A DNA stretch of 53,981 nt from Eshraghiella sp045124255 (lineage in GTDB: Bacteria > Bacillota > Clostridia > Lachnospirales > Lachnospiraceae), in the NCBI GenBank assembly GCA_045124255.1, contig JBGVLM010000005.1, positions 1 through 53,981 of the forward strand, given 5' to 3'. The translations under genes were made by a program, and so were the position numbers. Positions 7,645 to 15,861 of this stretch are shown piece after piece. The notes beneath the pieces are model-generated. The model had not been told where the DNA came from, made no database searches, and worked only from the letters and a program-made list of their open reading frames with translations. Position 1 is the first letter of the stretch, and the number at the start of each line of letters is the position of its first letter.

Positions 7645-7669
7645 GGTATCGCTCCTTAAAAATAATATT

Positions 7670-7717
7670 AGTAATTGTTACTATAATTATAATATAAAAA
7701 ATTGATTTATCTGTCAA
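7670..7717 (-). promoter_or_regulatory. perR promoter with operator at the start site
   Basis: On the minus strand TTGACA (7717-7712) and TATTAT (7694-7689) are 17 bases apart. Immediately downstream is AGTAACAATTACT (7682-7670), which has 11 of 13 bases in common with the operator before rubrerythrin and the same distance from the -10. Confidence 0.72.
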
Positions 7718-7730
7718 TAGATAGTATAAT
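7702..7730 (+). promoter_or_regulatory. apbE promoter giving a nearly leaderless mRNA
   Basis: TTGATT (7702-7707) and TATAAT (7725-7730) are 17 bases apart. The apbE ATG begins at 7738, where transcription is expected to start. It interleaves with the divergent perR promoter. Confidence 0.6.
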
Positions 7731-7737
7731 AATTCGT

Positions 7738-8730
7738 ATGAAAAAAATAACTTTTTTGGCAATTTTATTTTTAGTGGTTACTGTTAATATTACGGGTTGT
7801 AAATATAATACTCCGTCTACGGTTCACGAAGCTGACGGATATTATTTTAATACCTATGTCAATATTAAGCTCTATGGCTGTGGAAGTGATGAGCTTGCCG
7901 CGGAAGCAGTGGCACTATGTTCATATTATGAAAAGATTTTCAGCAGAACCATGGAGGAAGCACTTTTGTATCAGCTGAATGAGTCCGGTTCAATAACTGT
8001 GGATTCAGGAGAAAAGGCCGTTCTTGCTGATGTGATTGCCGGCAGCCTTGAATATTCCCGTTTGACGGATGGTGCACTGGATATTACGATAGAGCCGGTG
8101 TCATCATTGTGGAATTTCGGCTCGGCAGACGCAGCATTGCCTGACGCGTTGGCGTTGGAGCAGGCAGCTTTAATGGTGGACTATACAAAACCCGTGGTAA
8201 CGGAGCAGGTGATTGAGCTTAACGGCACGCGGCTTGATTTAGGAGCTGTTGCGAAGGGATATACTGCCGATTGTATTAAAGAATTTCTTATTAATAATGG
8301 AGCAGACAGTGCGATAATTAATCTTGGCGGTAATATTTTGTGCATAGGCGGCAAAACGGATAACGAGGATTTTGTAATTGGTATACAGAAACCTTTTTCG
8401 CAGGATATGCTTTTGGGGGTTAATGTAAACGGACTTAGTGTTGTAACATCAGGAACCTACGAAAGATATTTTGAGCAGAACGGGGTAAAATATCATCATA
8501 TTTTAAATCCTGACACAGGAATGCCTTGTAATAATGGGCTCTTATCTGTTACAATAATTTCCGGGTCCTCATTTACGGGGGACTGTCTGAGCACGGGCTG
8601 TTTTGTTCTGGGAATTGAGCAGGGTATGGAGCTTGTGGACAGCATTGACGGAGTATACGCGATTTTTGTAGACAAGGATTATAATATATTTTATTCAGAA
8701 GGGGCCAAAGCCCTTGTGAAGAAGGGATAG
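7738..8730 (+). CDS. apbE: ApbE-type FAD:protein FMN transferase lipoprotein
   Basis: Attaches FMN covalently to target proteins (such as Rnf or NQR subunits) outside the membrane, using FAD. The N-terminus is a lipoprotein signal with the lipobox ITGC (Cys20). ApbE motifs follow in order: LDLGAVAKGYTAD, INLGGN, TSGTYERYF, HHILNPDTG and FTGDCLSTGCF with a metal-binding Asp. At 330 residues it has normal length. I chose the ATG at 7738, because an upstream TTG at 7702 would lie inside the promoter. No ribosome site is visible, in line with a leaderless start. The gene is divergent from perR. Confidence 0.92.
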   Translation: MKKITFLAILFLVVTVNITGCKYNTPSTVHEADGYYFNTYVNIKLYGCGSDELAAEAVALCSYYEKIFSRTMEEALLYQLNESGSITVDSGEKAVLADVIAGSLEYSRLTDGALDITIEPVSSLWNFGSADAALPDALALEQAALMVDYTKPVVTEQVIELNGTRLDLGAVAKGYTADCIKEFLINNGADSAIINLGGNILCIGGKTDNEDFVIGIQKPFSQDMLLGVNVNGLSVVTSGTYERYFEQNGVKYHHILNPDTGMPCNNGLLSVTIISGSSFTGDCLSTGCFVLGIEQGMELVDSIDGVYAIFVDKDYNIFYSEGAKALVKKG

Positions 8731-8734
8731 TGCA

Positions 8735-10078
8735 ATGGGAGAGACAATTAGGGAGCAGGTTGACAAATGTCTGGAGCTTGCGGATGAAATTGAAAGAGCA
8801 GGAATAATAAAAGATAATCTAAATACAACCTTCAGAGAGAATGTAAAATATGAATTCCTGAAATTCCTGTCATATTTAACGGAGAAGGACGGATTGTTTA
8901 CTAAGGAACAGTCGGATTTTATTGAGGAGAATACGGGCTTTAAGGTTACGGAGGGAATGATTCGCTCCATCTGTCTCAGTGAGAAAATTTTGTCCGCTGA
9001 ATACACGAAGAAGCCACCGTTTGCACTCAAATATTTTATACTGTCTGACGCAGGCGGCAAAATGCTGCAGGGCAGAAGACGCACAGTGCATCTGATTAAT
9101 ACCTTCCGTAATCTCGGACAGGAGTATGTTGCGTGCAATGATATTACTGCTGACAGGGAAATTGCAGGGCTTACCGAATATGTGGGCATGCTTGAAAAAT
9201 ATGTAAGCCAATTCGGGCTTTTGAGTCCGAAGGGAACTGTTAAGCAGAAGGAGCTTGATCTGAAAACGGTTGATGAGGCACTTGAGGAGTTAAATGCCCT
9301 TGTGGGACTTGATGAGGTTAAGAAGGATGTCAACAGCATAGTTAACCTTATGAGAGTGCTTAAGATTCGTGAGGAACGAGGCATGAAGCAGCCATCCGTA
9401 TCAAAGCACCTTGTTTTTTCGGGTAATCCGGGAACCGGTAAAACAACTGTGGCGAGAATGCTTGGAAGCATATATTATTCACTGGGCGTTCTTTCAAAAG
9501 GACATCTTGTGGAGGTTGACCGTTCGGGACTTGTAAGCGGTTACATAGGCCAGACCGCCACGAAGGTTACAGAAGTCGTTAATTCTGCAATGGGTGGTAT
9601 CCTTTTTATTGATGAGGCTTACACACTTACAGCCAATAAAGGAGAGGGCGATTTCGGACAGGAGGCGGTTGACACGCTCCTTAAGGCAATGGAGGACAAC
9701 AGGGAGAATCTGGTTGTAATTGTTGCAGGATATACTAATCTTATGGAGGAGTTCCTTAATTCCAATCCGGGACTTCGTTCAAGATTTAACAAATTTATTG
9801 AGTTTAAGGATTATACACCTAAGCAGCTGCTTGATATTACCAAAATGACGGCAGCCGGTCAGGATTATGTTCTGTCTGAGGAGGCAAAGCAGAAGACGCT
9901 GGAGTATTTCGAGGCTAGATGTGCGAATAAACCGGCAAATTTTGCAAATGCAAGAGAGGCACGGAATTTCCTTGAGAGGGCAATGGCTAATCAGGCAGGC
10001 AGAATAGTTAAGCTTGATAATGTGGATAAGGACATAATAATGACAATAGAGGCAGAGGATTTGGATTTATCTGTTTAA
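8735..10078 (+). CDS. AAA ATPase, CbxX/CfqX (SpoVK-like) family
   Basis: A 447-residue protein with a helical N-terminal domain (about residues 1-180) followed by one AAA module. The N-terminal segment FLKFLSYLTEKDGLFTKEQ resembles TerB-like acidic helical domains. Walker A is GNPGTGKTT, Walker B is GGILFIDEAY, and LRSRFNKFIEF fits the arginine-finger region. The CbxX/CfqX family includes Rubisco activase CbbX and SpoVK; no Rubisco is expected here, so the client protein is unknown. It starts 4 bases after the apbE stop, implying one mRNA and perhaps a joint role. Confidence 0.85.
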   Translation: MGETIREQVDKCLELADEIERAGIIKDNLNTTFRENVKYEFLKFLSYLTEKDGLFTKEQSDFIEENTGFKVTEGMIRSICLSEKILSAEYTKKPPFALKYFILSDAGGKMLQGRRRTVHLINTFRNLGQEYVACNDITADREIAGLTEYVGMLEKYVSQFGLLSPKGTVKQKELDLKTVDEALEELNALVGLDEVKKDVNSIVNLMRVLKIREERGMKQPSVSKHLVFSGNPGTGKTTVARMLGSIYYSLGVLSKGHLVEVDRSGLVSGYIGQTATKVTEVVNSAMGGILFIDEAYTLTANKGEGDFGQEAVDTLLKAMEDNRENLVVIVAGYTNLMEEFLNSNPGLRSRFNKFIEFKDYTPKQLLDITKMTAAGQDYVLSEEAKQKTLEYFEARCANKPANFANAREARNFLERAMANQAGRIVKLDNVDKDIIMTIEAEDLDLSV

Positions 10079-10101
10079 GTATGAATCTTTTGTGAAAAAC
10101 T

Positions 10102-10157
10102 TTGATTTTTCAATGGAAATATGTTATAAGTAGTTGGTGACTGCACGGTATTGTGCA
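10102..10157 (+). promoter_or_regulatory. Promoter and short leader hairpin of the trigger-factor-like lipoprotein gene
   Basis: TTGATT (10102-10107) and TATAAG (10125-10130) are 17 bases apart. The leader contains a small hairpin TGCAC-N6-GTGCA at about 10142-10157, followed by GAAAGGA before the ATG at 10194. Confidence 0.55.
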
Positions 10158-10193
10158 TAAATTCCCTTAGGGGTCAGAAAGGAATAATGTATA

Positions 10194-11312
10194 ATGAAGA
10201 AGAGAGTTTTAGCAGGGGCAATGGCAGGTGTAACCGTTATGGCTACCATTATGGCAGGCTGTTCTAAGATTGAAGATAAGACAAGGGTTTTATCTGATTA
10301 TAGTGAATATGTTACTTTGGGTGAATATAAGAACCTTGATATTGAGGTAGGCTCTGCTGATGTAACAGAGGAGCAGATGGAAGAAGCAAGGCAGGAGGTT
10401 ATTAAAGCACTTACCACTCAGGAGGAACTTACTGAGGGTGTTGTTCAGGATAAGGACTATATCAATTTTGATTTTACCGGATATCTTGACGGCGAAGAGT
10501 TCGAAGGCGGAAGCACAGAGGGTAACGGCTATGATTATACAATCGGCGGTAACCTTATACCGGACCTTAATGACCAGCTTATCGGTCTTGAGGTTGGCAA
10601 GGAATATGACCTTGAATGTACATTCCCTGAGGATTATGGCAATGAGGACCTTAACGGCAAGGATGTAATTTTTAAGGTTAAGGTTAACTGCATTTATGGC
10701 GATGATATCGTTCCTGAATATACGGATGATTTAGTTAAAGAGTATACTGAAGGTGACTATGCAACAATTGCTGACTATGAGAAATACATTAAAGAAACAA
10801 TTTATGAAGAGAATGTAGCTTACCAGCAGTCAGAATATGAAGCAGCTTTATGGGCTACAATCATTGAGAATTGTGAGAGAAACGGATATCCTGAAGATAA
10901 GCTTGATGATTTTTATAATGAGTATTACACATATTATAATGAATATTACACATATATTGCCACATTGTACGGCACAGATTATGAAACCTTCCTTACAAGC
11001 AACGGTACAACAGACGCTAACATTCAGGAAGCATGCATGGAAAGTGCTAAATATGAGTTAGAGAGACTTATGGTTGCCAATGCGATTGCCAAGTCAGAGA
11101 AGATTTCTTTAACAAGCAAAGAAGTTGAATCACTTGAGACAGACATTGTTGAGCAGTACAGCTACGGCTCAATTGAAGAGTTCGAAGAGGAATATACAGC
11201 TTATGGAGAGAATTATCTGTATGAGACTTTTATCCATGATGAAGTAAATAACTTCTTACTTGATAATAATAAGATGGTTATTTCTGATTCAGCAGATGAT
11301 AGTGCAGAGTAA
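10194..11312 (+). CDS. Trigger-factor-like peptidyl-prolyl isomerase lipoprotein
   Basis: A 372-residue secreted lipoprotein with lipobox MAGC near residue 23. An FKBP-type isomerase domain follows (about residues 75-170; DKDYINFDFTGYLDGEEFEGG, GGNLIPDLNDQLIGLEVGKE and FPEDYG). A helical region (about 175-350) resembles the trigger factor C-terminal chaperone domain. The ribosome-binding domain of true trigger factor is absent. The likely role is folding of exported proteins at the outer face of the membrane, comparable to PrsA. Residues in the chaperone region contain an exact heptapeptide duplication (YNEYYTY twice). It has its own promoter and terminator. Confidence 0.85.
   Translation: MKKRVLAGAMAGVTVMATIMAGCSKIEDKTRVLSDYSEYVTLGEYKNLDIEVGSADVTEEQMEEARQEVIKALTTQEELTEGVVQDKDYINFDFTGYLDGEEFEGGSTEGNGYDYTIGGNLIPDLNDQLIGLEVGKEYDLECTFPEDYGNEDLNGKDVIFKVKVNCIYGDDIVPEYTDDLVKEYTEGDYATIADYEKYIKETIYEENVAYQQSEYEAALWATIIENCERNGYPEDKLDDFYNEYYTYYNEYYTYIATLYGTDYETFLTSNGTTDANIQEACMESAKYELERLMVANAIAKSEKISLTSKEVESLETDIVEQYSYGSIEEFEEEYTAYGENYLYETFIHDEVNNFLLDNNKMVISDSADDSAE
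10914..10955 (+). repeat. 21-bp tandem duplication inside the isomerase gene
   Basis: Two 21-base copies (10914-10934 and 10935-10955) differ at one base and encode YNEYYTY twice in frame. It looks like a recent slippage expansion in a helical region. Confidence 0.8.
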
Positions 11313-11348
11313 GCAGTAGAATCTGATAAATAATTTATTGTTTAATGT

Positions 11349-11376
11349 TTGAAAAGGCATTACTTTCTGTTATAAT
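11349..11376 (+). promoter_or_regulatory. Promoter of the GGDEF protein gene, nested in the upstream terminator
   Basis: TTGAAA (11349-11354), a 16-base spacer and an extended -10 TG-T-TATAAT (11368-11376). The -10 lies in the loop of the terminator hairpin at 11357-11393. Confidence 0.6.
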
Positions 11377-11393
11377 GAAAGTAGTGCTTTTTT
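11357..11393 (+). terminator. Terminator of the trigger-factor-like gene
   Basis: GCATTACTTTC pairs with GAAAGTAGTGC (one G-U), followed by six T. The loop holds TATAAT of the next promoter. Confidence 0.8.
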
Positions 11394-11447
11394 ATCCTTT
11401 TAATCATTTTGTAATAACAACAGATTTTGAATACAGGAGGTGCGGTC

Positions 11448-13376
11448 ATGAAGAATACAAATGAAGAATTGGATTTGTACAGAGAAGTGCATGCTATGAC
11501 GGGAGACATAGTTTATAAGTACTCAATTGCTGATGATGTAATGGTTATATATAAGAGTAGTGATGTTAAGAGTCAGAATGGAACAGTTATCAGCAAATAT
11601 GTTGATATGCTTCGCAAGCAGAGCTGTACGGATGAAGAGAGACAGAAGTTAGATACTTATATTGATGCTGTTTCCTCCGGAAAAACAGGCTTTTTCGAAA
11701 TGGAGCTTAAGCTTAAATTTAACGGCGCGGCAGGAAACTGGTACAGAACCGTTGGTAAAACCGTTTATGATGATAATAACGAGCCTGTTTATGTAATAGG
11801 TAAACTGATTCCTTTGGGGATGGGTGAAGGTGACGGCAATACTGTAAACCGTGAGAATATCGATTCTCTTACCGGAGTTTTAAAGGCAGAGGAGTTTAAG
11901 AAGCAGTTTGCTGCCAAATGTGAGGAATATAATGGAGTTCCGGGCGGTTTTATCATTGTTACGGTAAGGGAAGCGGATAACGGATATGCAGACGGAGCTG
12001 ATTCGATAAAAGATAATGCGTATATTGACGTTGTTCAGCGTCTCAGAAGACTTTTCTACTATAATGCAATTATCGGAAGAATTAAGCCGGATGAGTTTGT
12101 TGTGGCATATTACGGAAGAAATGTGTCAACAGAATTCCTCAATAAGGTGGATGATTTTAAGGAAGACCTTAAGGAGATGGAAATACGCGGAGTTAAGGAT
12201 GGTGTAATAACCGTAAGCGGTGGTGTTTACTGCGGTAACTTTGAGCGTGACAGAATGTTTGCAATTCTTAATAAGGCTTCCATGGCAATGGCTTTTGCAA
12301 AATACAGCGGCGGTAATACAATTCAGATTTATACCGAGGATTTGGAGGAGGTTTTCCATACATATAATTCGGAGAGCCGTCGAATCAGAAACTCCATTAT
12401 GAAGATTGAACATAAGCTTATTAAGAATACATTAGATGTTCTTACCGACAGGGATGATGTTGAGGAGACCATCCGGGAATTATTTGAAATTGTCGGCAGG
12501 GAATATAACCTTGATAAGGTTGTAATGTATGAATTCGATATTCCTGAGCACAAAATAGATAATACATATTTCTGGAGCAAGTCAGGTAAGGACACACCGG
12601 TGCTTAAGAAAACAAGTATTGATTACAGAACAATTGACTGGTTTAATCTTAAGACGGAAATGGCAGTGGTGAGTGACGCTTCACAGATTAAAGAAGCCGA
12701 CCCGCTGTCAGTGATTATAACAGAGGGCCTGAAGTCATTTGTAGTTGCAGGCTTTCAGGTGGGTACGGTTACAGCCTGTATCAGTTTTGAAAATCATACT
12801 GCCAAGCATAAATGGCTTGAAAGTGAGCTGAAGGTATTTGAGATAGTAAGAAGGCTTGTTTCTACATGTCTGATTAATATAAGACTGTACCGGGAAGTGC
12901 TTTCAAATTCCAGGGACAGTAATAATCTGGACGCTTTGACCGGATTATATAAACAGAATGTATTCCGTGAGGAGGCTAATAAATATATTGCACTTCACAG
13001 TGATGAGAAGCTTGGTATTGTAAGCGTTAAGCTTGACGGTTTCTTAAGAATTAATGAATATTACGGATTTGATGCCGGAGATGATATTCTTAAGAAGTAT
13101 ACGCAGGTTCTTAAGAATAATAAGGACAGATTTATTATGGGCTGCCGACTTAATGCGGATAATGTTGTTGCATTGGTTAAGCTGTTCGATGACAGAGGCC
13201 GTATTTTGTCGGAAGCAACAGTGGACATGCTGTATCAGGATTTTATGCGGGAATGCAGTCTGAAATATCCGGTTGTCGGCCTCAGAATAAAATCAGGACT
13301 TGCAAAGATTGCCAATGACGGCTGTGATATTTCCGCATACATTGCTTTTGCGGACAAAATAAAATTCAGTAAATAG
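11448..13376 (+). CDS. PAS-GGDEF-GAF-GGDEF protein with both GGDEF sites degenerate
   Basis: A 642-residue cytoplasmic protein. An N-terminal PAS-like domain (about residues 15-125) is followed by a GGDEF domain starting at DSLTG (139) whose signature is R-I-K-P-D-E-F (211-217). A GAF-like domain comes next (about 325-480), then a second GGDEF domain starting at DALTG (495) with R-L-N-A-D-N-V (567-573) at the signature. Neither keeps GG(D/E)EF, so diguanylate cyclase activity is unlikely. It may bind c-di-GMP or GTP, or act as a scaffold. ATG 11448 has AGGAGG upstream; an in-frame TTG at 11427 lies before that site. It is followed by dinB after 7 bases. Confidence 0.78.
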   Translation: MKNTNEELDLYREVHAMTGDIVYKYSIADDVMVIYKSSDVKSQNGTVISKYVDMLRKQSCTDEERQKLDTYIDAVSSGKTGFFEMELKLKFNGAAGNWYRTVGKTVYDDNNEPVYVIGKLIPLGMGEGDGNTVNRENIDSLTGVLKAEEFKKQFAAKCEEYNGVPGGFIIVTVREADNGYADGADSIKDNAYIDVVQRLRRLFYYNAIIGRIKPDEFVVAYYGRNVSTEFLNKVDDFKEDLKEMEIRGVKDGVITVSGGVYCGNFERDRMFAILNKASMAMAFAKYSGGNTIQIYTEDLEEVFHTYNSESRRIRNSIMKIEHKLIKNTLDVLTDRDDVEETIRELFEIVGREYNLDKVVMYEFDIPEHKIDNTYFWSKSGKDTPVLKKTSIDYRTIDWFNLKTEMAVVSDASQIKEADPLSVIITEGLKSFVVAGFQVGTVTACISFENHTAKHKWLESELKVFEIVRRLVSTCLINIRLYREVLSNSRDSNNLDALTGLYKQNVFREEANKYIALHSDEKLGIVSVKLDGFLRINEYYGFDAGDDILKKYTQVLKNNKDRFIMGCRLNADNVVALVKLFDDRGRILSEATVDMLYQDFMRECSLKYPVVGLRIKSGLAKIANDGCDISAYIAFADKIKFSK

Positions 13377-13383
13377 AATTGCC

Positions 13384-14568
13384 ATGAACAGAATTATTTT
13401 ACATTCGGATATTAACTGCTTCTATGCGTCAATAGAGCACCTGCACCGTCCGGAGCTGAATAACAGACCGCTTGCGGTTGGCGGGGACCCCGAGAAACGC
13501 CATGGGATAATTCTGACAGCGGATTATCTGTCAAGAAAATATGGTGTTAAGACGGGTATGCCGTTGTGGCAGGCATATAAGCTATGTCCTGAGCTCAATG
13601 TTGTTATGCCTCGTATGGATTTATACCGTGATTATTCAAAGAGGGCACATGACATTTATGCGGACTATACAGGTCTTATTGAACCATACGGAATTGACGA
13701 GTCATGGATGGATGTTTCGAGCCTGTGCCAAACGGGAGAAGAGGGCAGAAGACTGGCGCTTGAGATTAACCGCAGGATGAAGACCGAACTTGGAATAACC
13801 AACAGCGTTGGCGTCTCGTGGAACAAGGTTTTTGCAAAGCTTGGTTCTGATTATAAAAAGCCTGACGGAATAACGGTTTTCATGCCGGAGCATACTTCAA
13901 TTATACGTCAGATACCTGTTCAGGATTTACTTTATGTGGGTAAAAATACATGTAAGAGACTTAATAATATCGGAATTTATAATATAGGACACCTTGCAGA
14001 TGCGCCGGAGAATATTCTGGTATCACAGCTTGGTAAGATGGGCATTACATTTAAGCGGTATGCGATGGGGCTTGATGATGAGCCGGTAAGTCCGGATGAT
14101 TATGTAAGAGCCAACAAATCCATTGGAAACAGTACAACAACTGCGGTGGATTTGTCCAATAATGATGAGGTCAGGGCAGTTCTGTATGATTTGGCGGAAA
14201 GAGTGGCGTACCGGCTTAAGAAGCACCATGTAAAGGGTAAGGTTCTTGAACTTCATATCAGAACTGAGGATTTAAAGACCAGCAACAGACAATGCCATCT
14301 GGAAATGTATACGGATATTTCGGATGAAATAGCTGAGGCGGCGTATAGCCTGTTTGTTGGGAATTTCAAATGGAGAACCACCGTCAGAAGTCTCGGAATC
14401 AGAATTAACGAACTGGTGGATTCGGATGAGCCTGAGCAGATGTCTCTTTTTGTCGATGAAAATGAGCGCCGCAAACATCAGAAAATGGATGTTGCCGTGG
14501 ATTCTCTCAGGGAGAAATTCGGCAATGGAATAATTAAACGTGGAATATTATATGATAGGGAATTTTAA
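13384..14568 (+). CDS. dinB: Y-family DNA polymerase IV
   Basis: A translesion polymerase of 394 residues. The catalytic acidic residues are visible in HSDINCFYASIE (Asp9) and YGIDESWMDVS (Asp-Glu, about residues 102-103). HhH-type elements follow in LLYVGKNTCKRLNNIGIYNIG. The little-finger domain (about 240-350) is present, and the C-terminus contains QMSLF, a good match to the beta-clamp binding motif QxxLF. Only 7 bases separate it from the GGDEF-like gene, so the two share a transcript. No LexA box was identified in the upstream region. Confidence 0.93.
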   Translation: MNRIILHSDINCFYASIEHLHRPELNNRPLAVGGDPEKRHGIILTADYLSRKYGVKTGMPLWQAYKLCPELNVVMPRMDLYRDYSKRAHDIYADYTGLIEPYGIDESWMDVSSLCQTGEEGRRLALEINRRMKTELGITNSVGVSWNKVFAKLGSDYKKPDGITVFMPEHTSIIRQIPVQDLLYVGKNTCKRLNNIGIYNIGHLADAPENILVSQLGKMGITFKRYAMGLDDEPVSPDDYVRANKSIGNSTTTAVDLSNNDEVRAVLYDLAERVAYRLKKHHVKGKVLELHIRTEDLKTSNRQCHLEMYTDISDEIAEAAYSLFVGNFKWRTTVRSLGIRINELVDSDEPEQMSLFVDENERRKHQKMDVAVDSLREKFGNGIIKRGILYDREF

Positions 14569-14595
14569 TCAAGTGTAAAGTGAGGTTTCAGATAA

Positions 14596-15369
14596 ATGCT
14601 GCTTGCTGTAGATATGGGTAATACCAATATTGTAATCGGATGTATAGAGGGCAATAAGACGATTTTTGTTGAACGTCTGTGCACCGACCTGTCAAAGACG
14701 GAATTGGAGTATGCTATAGTATTCAAGACAGTGCTTGAACTGTATGGCATTAATTGTGAAGATATAGACGGAGGTATTATTTCTTCCGTTGTTCCGCCTC
14801 TTACAGGAATAATTAAGAAGGCTGTTGAGAAAATAACAGGTAAATCCATTATGGTTGTGGGTCCCGGAATTAAAACAGGGCTTAATATTCAGATGGATAA
14901 TCCTAAAACAGTCGGTTCGGATTTGATAGTGGATGCTGTTGCAGGAATATATGAATATGGTGCTCCGCTTATTATTATTGATATGGGAACCGCAACAACA
15001 ATCAGTGTTGTGGATAAGGACAGGAACTATGTGGGCGGTGTTATTATTCCGGGAGTGAGGGTTTCGATGGATTCTCTTGTCAACCGTACTTCGCAGCTTC
15101 CGAGAATAAGTTTTGACGCGCCGGACAAGGTTATAGGTACCAACACGATAGACTGCATGAAGAGCGGAATACTGGTCGGTAATGCGGCAATGATTGACGG
15201 AATGATTGACAGAATGGAAGAGGAATTAGGCTGTAAGACGACGGTAATTGCTACCGGAGGAATTGCAGGAGTGGTTATTCCGTTGTGCAGGCATTCCATT
15301 ATTAAAGATGACGGACTGCTGTTAAAAGGACTTAATATTATATATCAGAAGAATAAGGAAAAGAAATAA
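14596..15369 (+). CDS. coaX: Type III pantothenate kinase
   Basis: First step of coenzyme A synthesis: phosphorylates pantothenate. The 257-residue protein has the CoaX motifs DMGNTNIVIG (phosphate loop, start), the central DMGTATTISVVD, and GGVIIPGVR with SLVNRTSQLP. Family Asp residues for catalysis are in the second motif. This type is insensitive to CoA feedback and needs a monovalent cation. It is 27 bases downstream of dinB with GTGAGG as ribosome site, so may be the last gene of that unit. Confidence 0.95.
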   Translation: MLLAVDMGNTNIVIGCIEGNKTIFVERLCTDLSKTELEYAIVFKTVLELYGINCEDIDGGIISSVVPPLTGIIKKAVEKITGKSIMVVGPGIKTGLNIQMDNPKTVGSDLIVDAVAGIYEYGAPLIIIDMGTATTISVVDKDRNYVGGVIIPGVRVSMDSLVNRTSQLPRISFDAPDKVIGTNTIDCMKSGILVGNAAMIDGMIDRMEEELGCKTTVIATGGIAGVVIPLCRHSIIKDDGLLLKGLNIIYQKNKEKK

Positions 15370-15400
15370 TCCTAAAATCCTACAAAATCCTTAATTTTCC

Positions 15401-15429
15401 TTGACAAATTGTGCTAAAACCATTATAAA
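15401..15429 (+). promoter_or_regulatory. Promoter of the HU gene
   Basis: Consensus TTGACA (15401-15406), 17-base spacer, TATAAA (15424-15429). It drives hup after a leader of about 85 bases with AGGAGG before the ATG. Confidence 0.75.
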
Positions 15430-15521
15430 TATTTTTGTAGGTAATACGTCCGTAATATAAAACTTAATATGAGGTCAGTTTTACACAAATAATTTAAATG
15501 TTATTAGGAGGAATTTTATCC

Positions 15522-15794
15522 ATGAACAAGACAGAATTAGTTGCAGCTATTGCAGAGAAGACAAATCTTACAAAGGCAGATTCAGAGAAGGCTTTAAAGG
15601 CATTCACAGAAGTTGTTGCTGAAGAATTAAAGAAAGGTGAGAAAATCACATTAGTTGGATTTGGAACTTTTGAAGCAACTGAGAGATCAGCTAGAGAAGG
15701 AAGAAATCCTTTAACAGGCGAGACAATTAAGATTGCAGCTTCTAAATCACCAAAATTCAAAGCTGGTAAGGCATTAAAGGATAGCCTCAACTAA
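15522..15794 (+). CDS. hup: HU-family DNA-binding protein
   Basis: A 90-residue nucleoid protein that bends and compacts DNA as a dimer. The N-terminus MNKTELVAAIAEKTNLTKAD and the arm region GFGTFEATERSAREGRNPLT are diagnostic, including the Pro of RNP that intercalates DNA. The ATG at 15522 follows AGGAGG; an upstream in-frame TTG at 15498 overlaps the site. Codon use is biased to common codons, as expected for an abundant protein. It has its own promoter and terminator, at the usual location upstream of rqcP. Confidence 0.97.
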   Translation: MNKTELVAAIAEKTNLTKADSEKALKAFTEVVAEELKKGEKITLVGFGTFEATERSAREGRNPLTGETIKIAASKSPKFKAGKALKDSLN

Positions 15795-15826
15795 TCTCAG
15801 ATTTTGAATCAGATGATGATATTTAT

Positions 15827-15859
15827 GCAACTCAGGATTTTTGTCTTGAGTTGCTTTTT
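15827..15859 (+). terminator. Terminator of hup
   Basis: GCAACTCA (15827-15834) pairs with TGAGTTGC (15847-15854), followed by five T. Confidence 0.9.
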
Positions 15860-15861
15860 GA

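Noticed and set aside
8695..9471. 258-codon open frame on the minus strand, opposite the AAA ATPase gene
   Set aside because: Serine- and leucine-rich mirror of a strongly conserved gene, no ribosome site, and the plus-strand product has intact Walker motifs.
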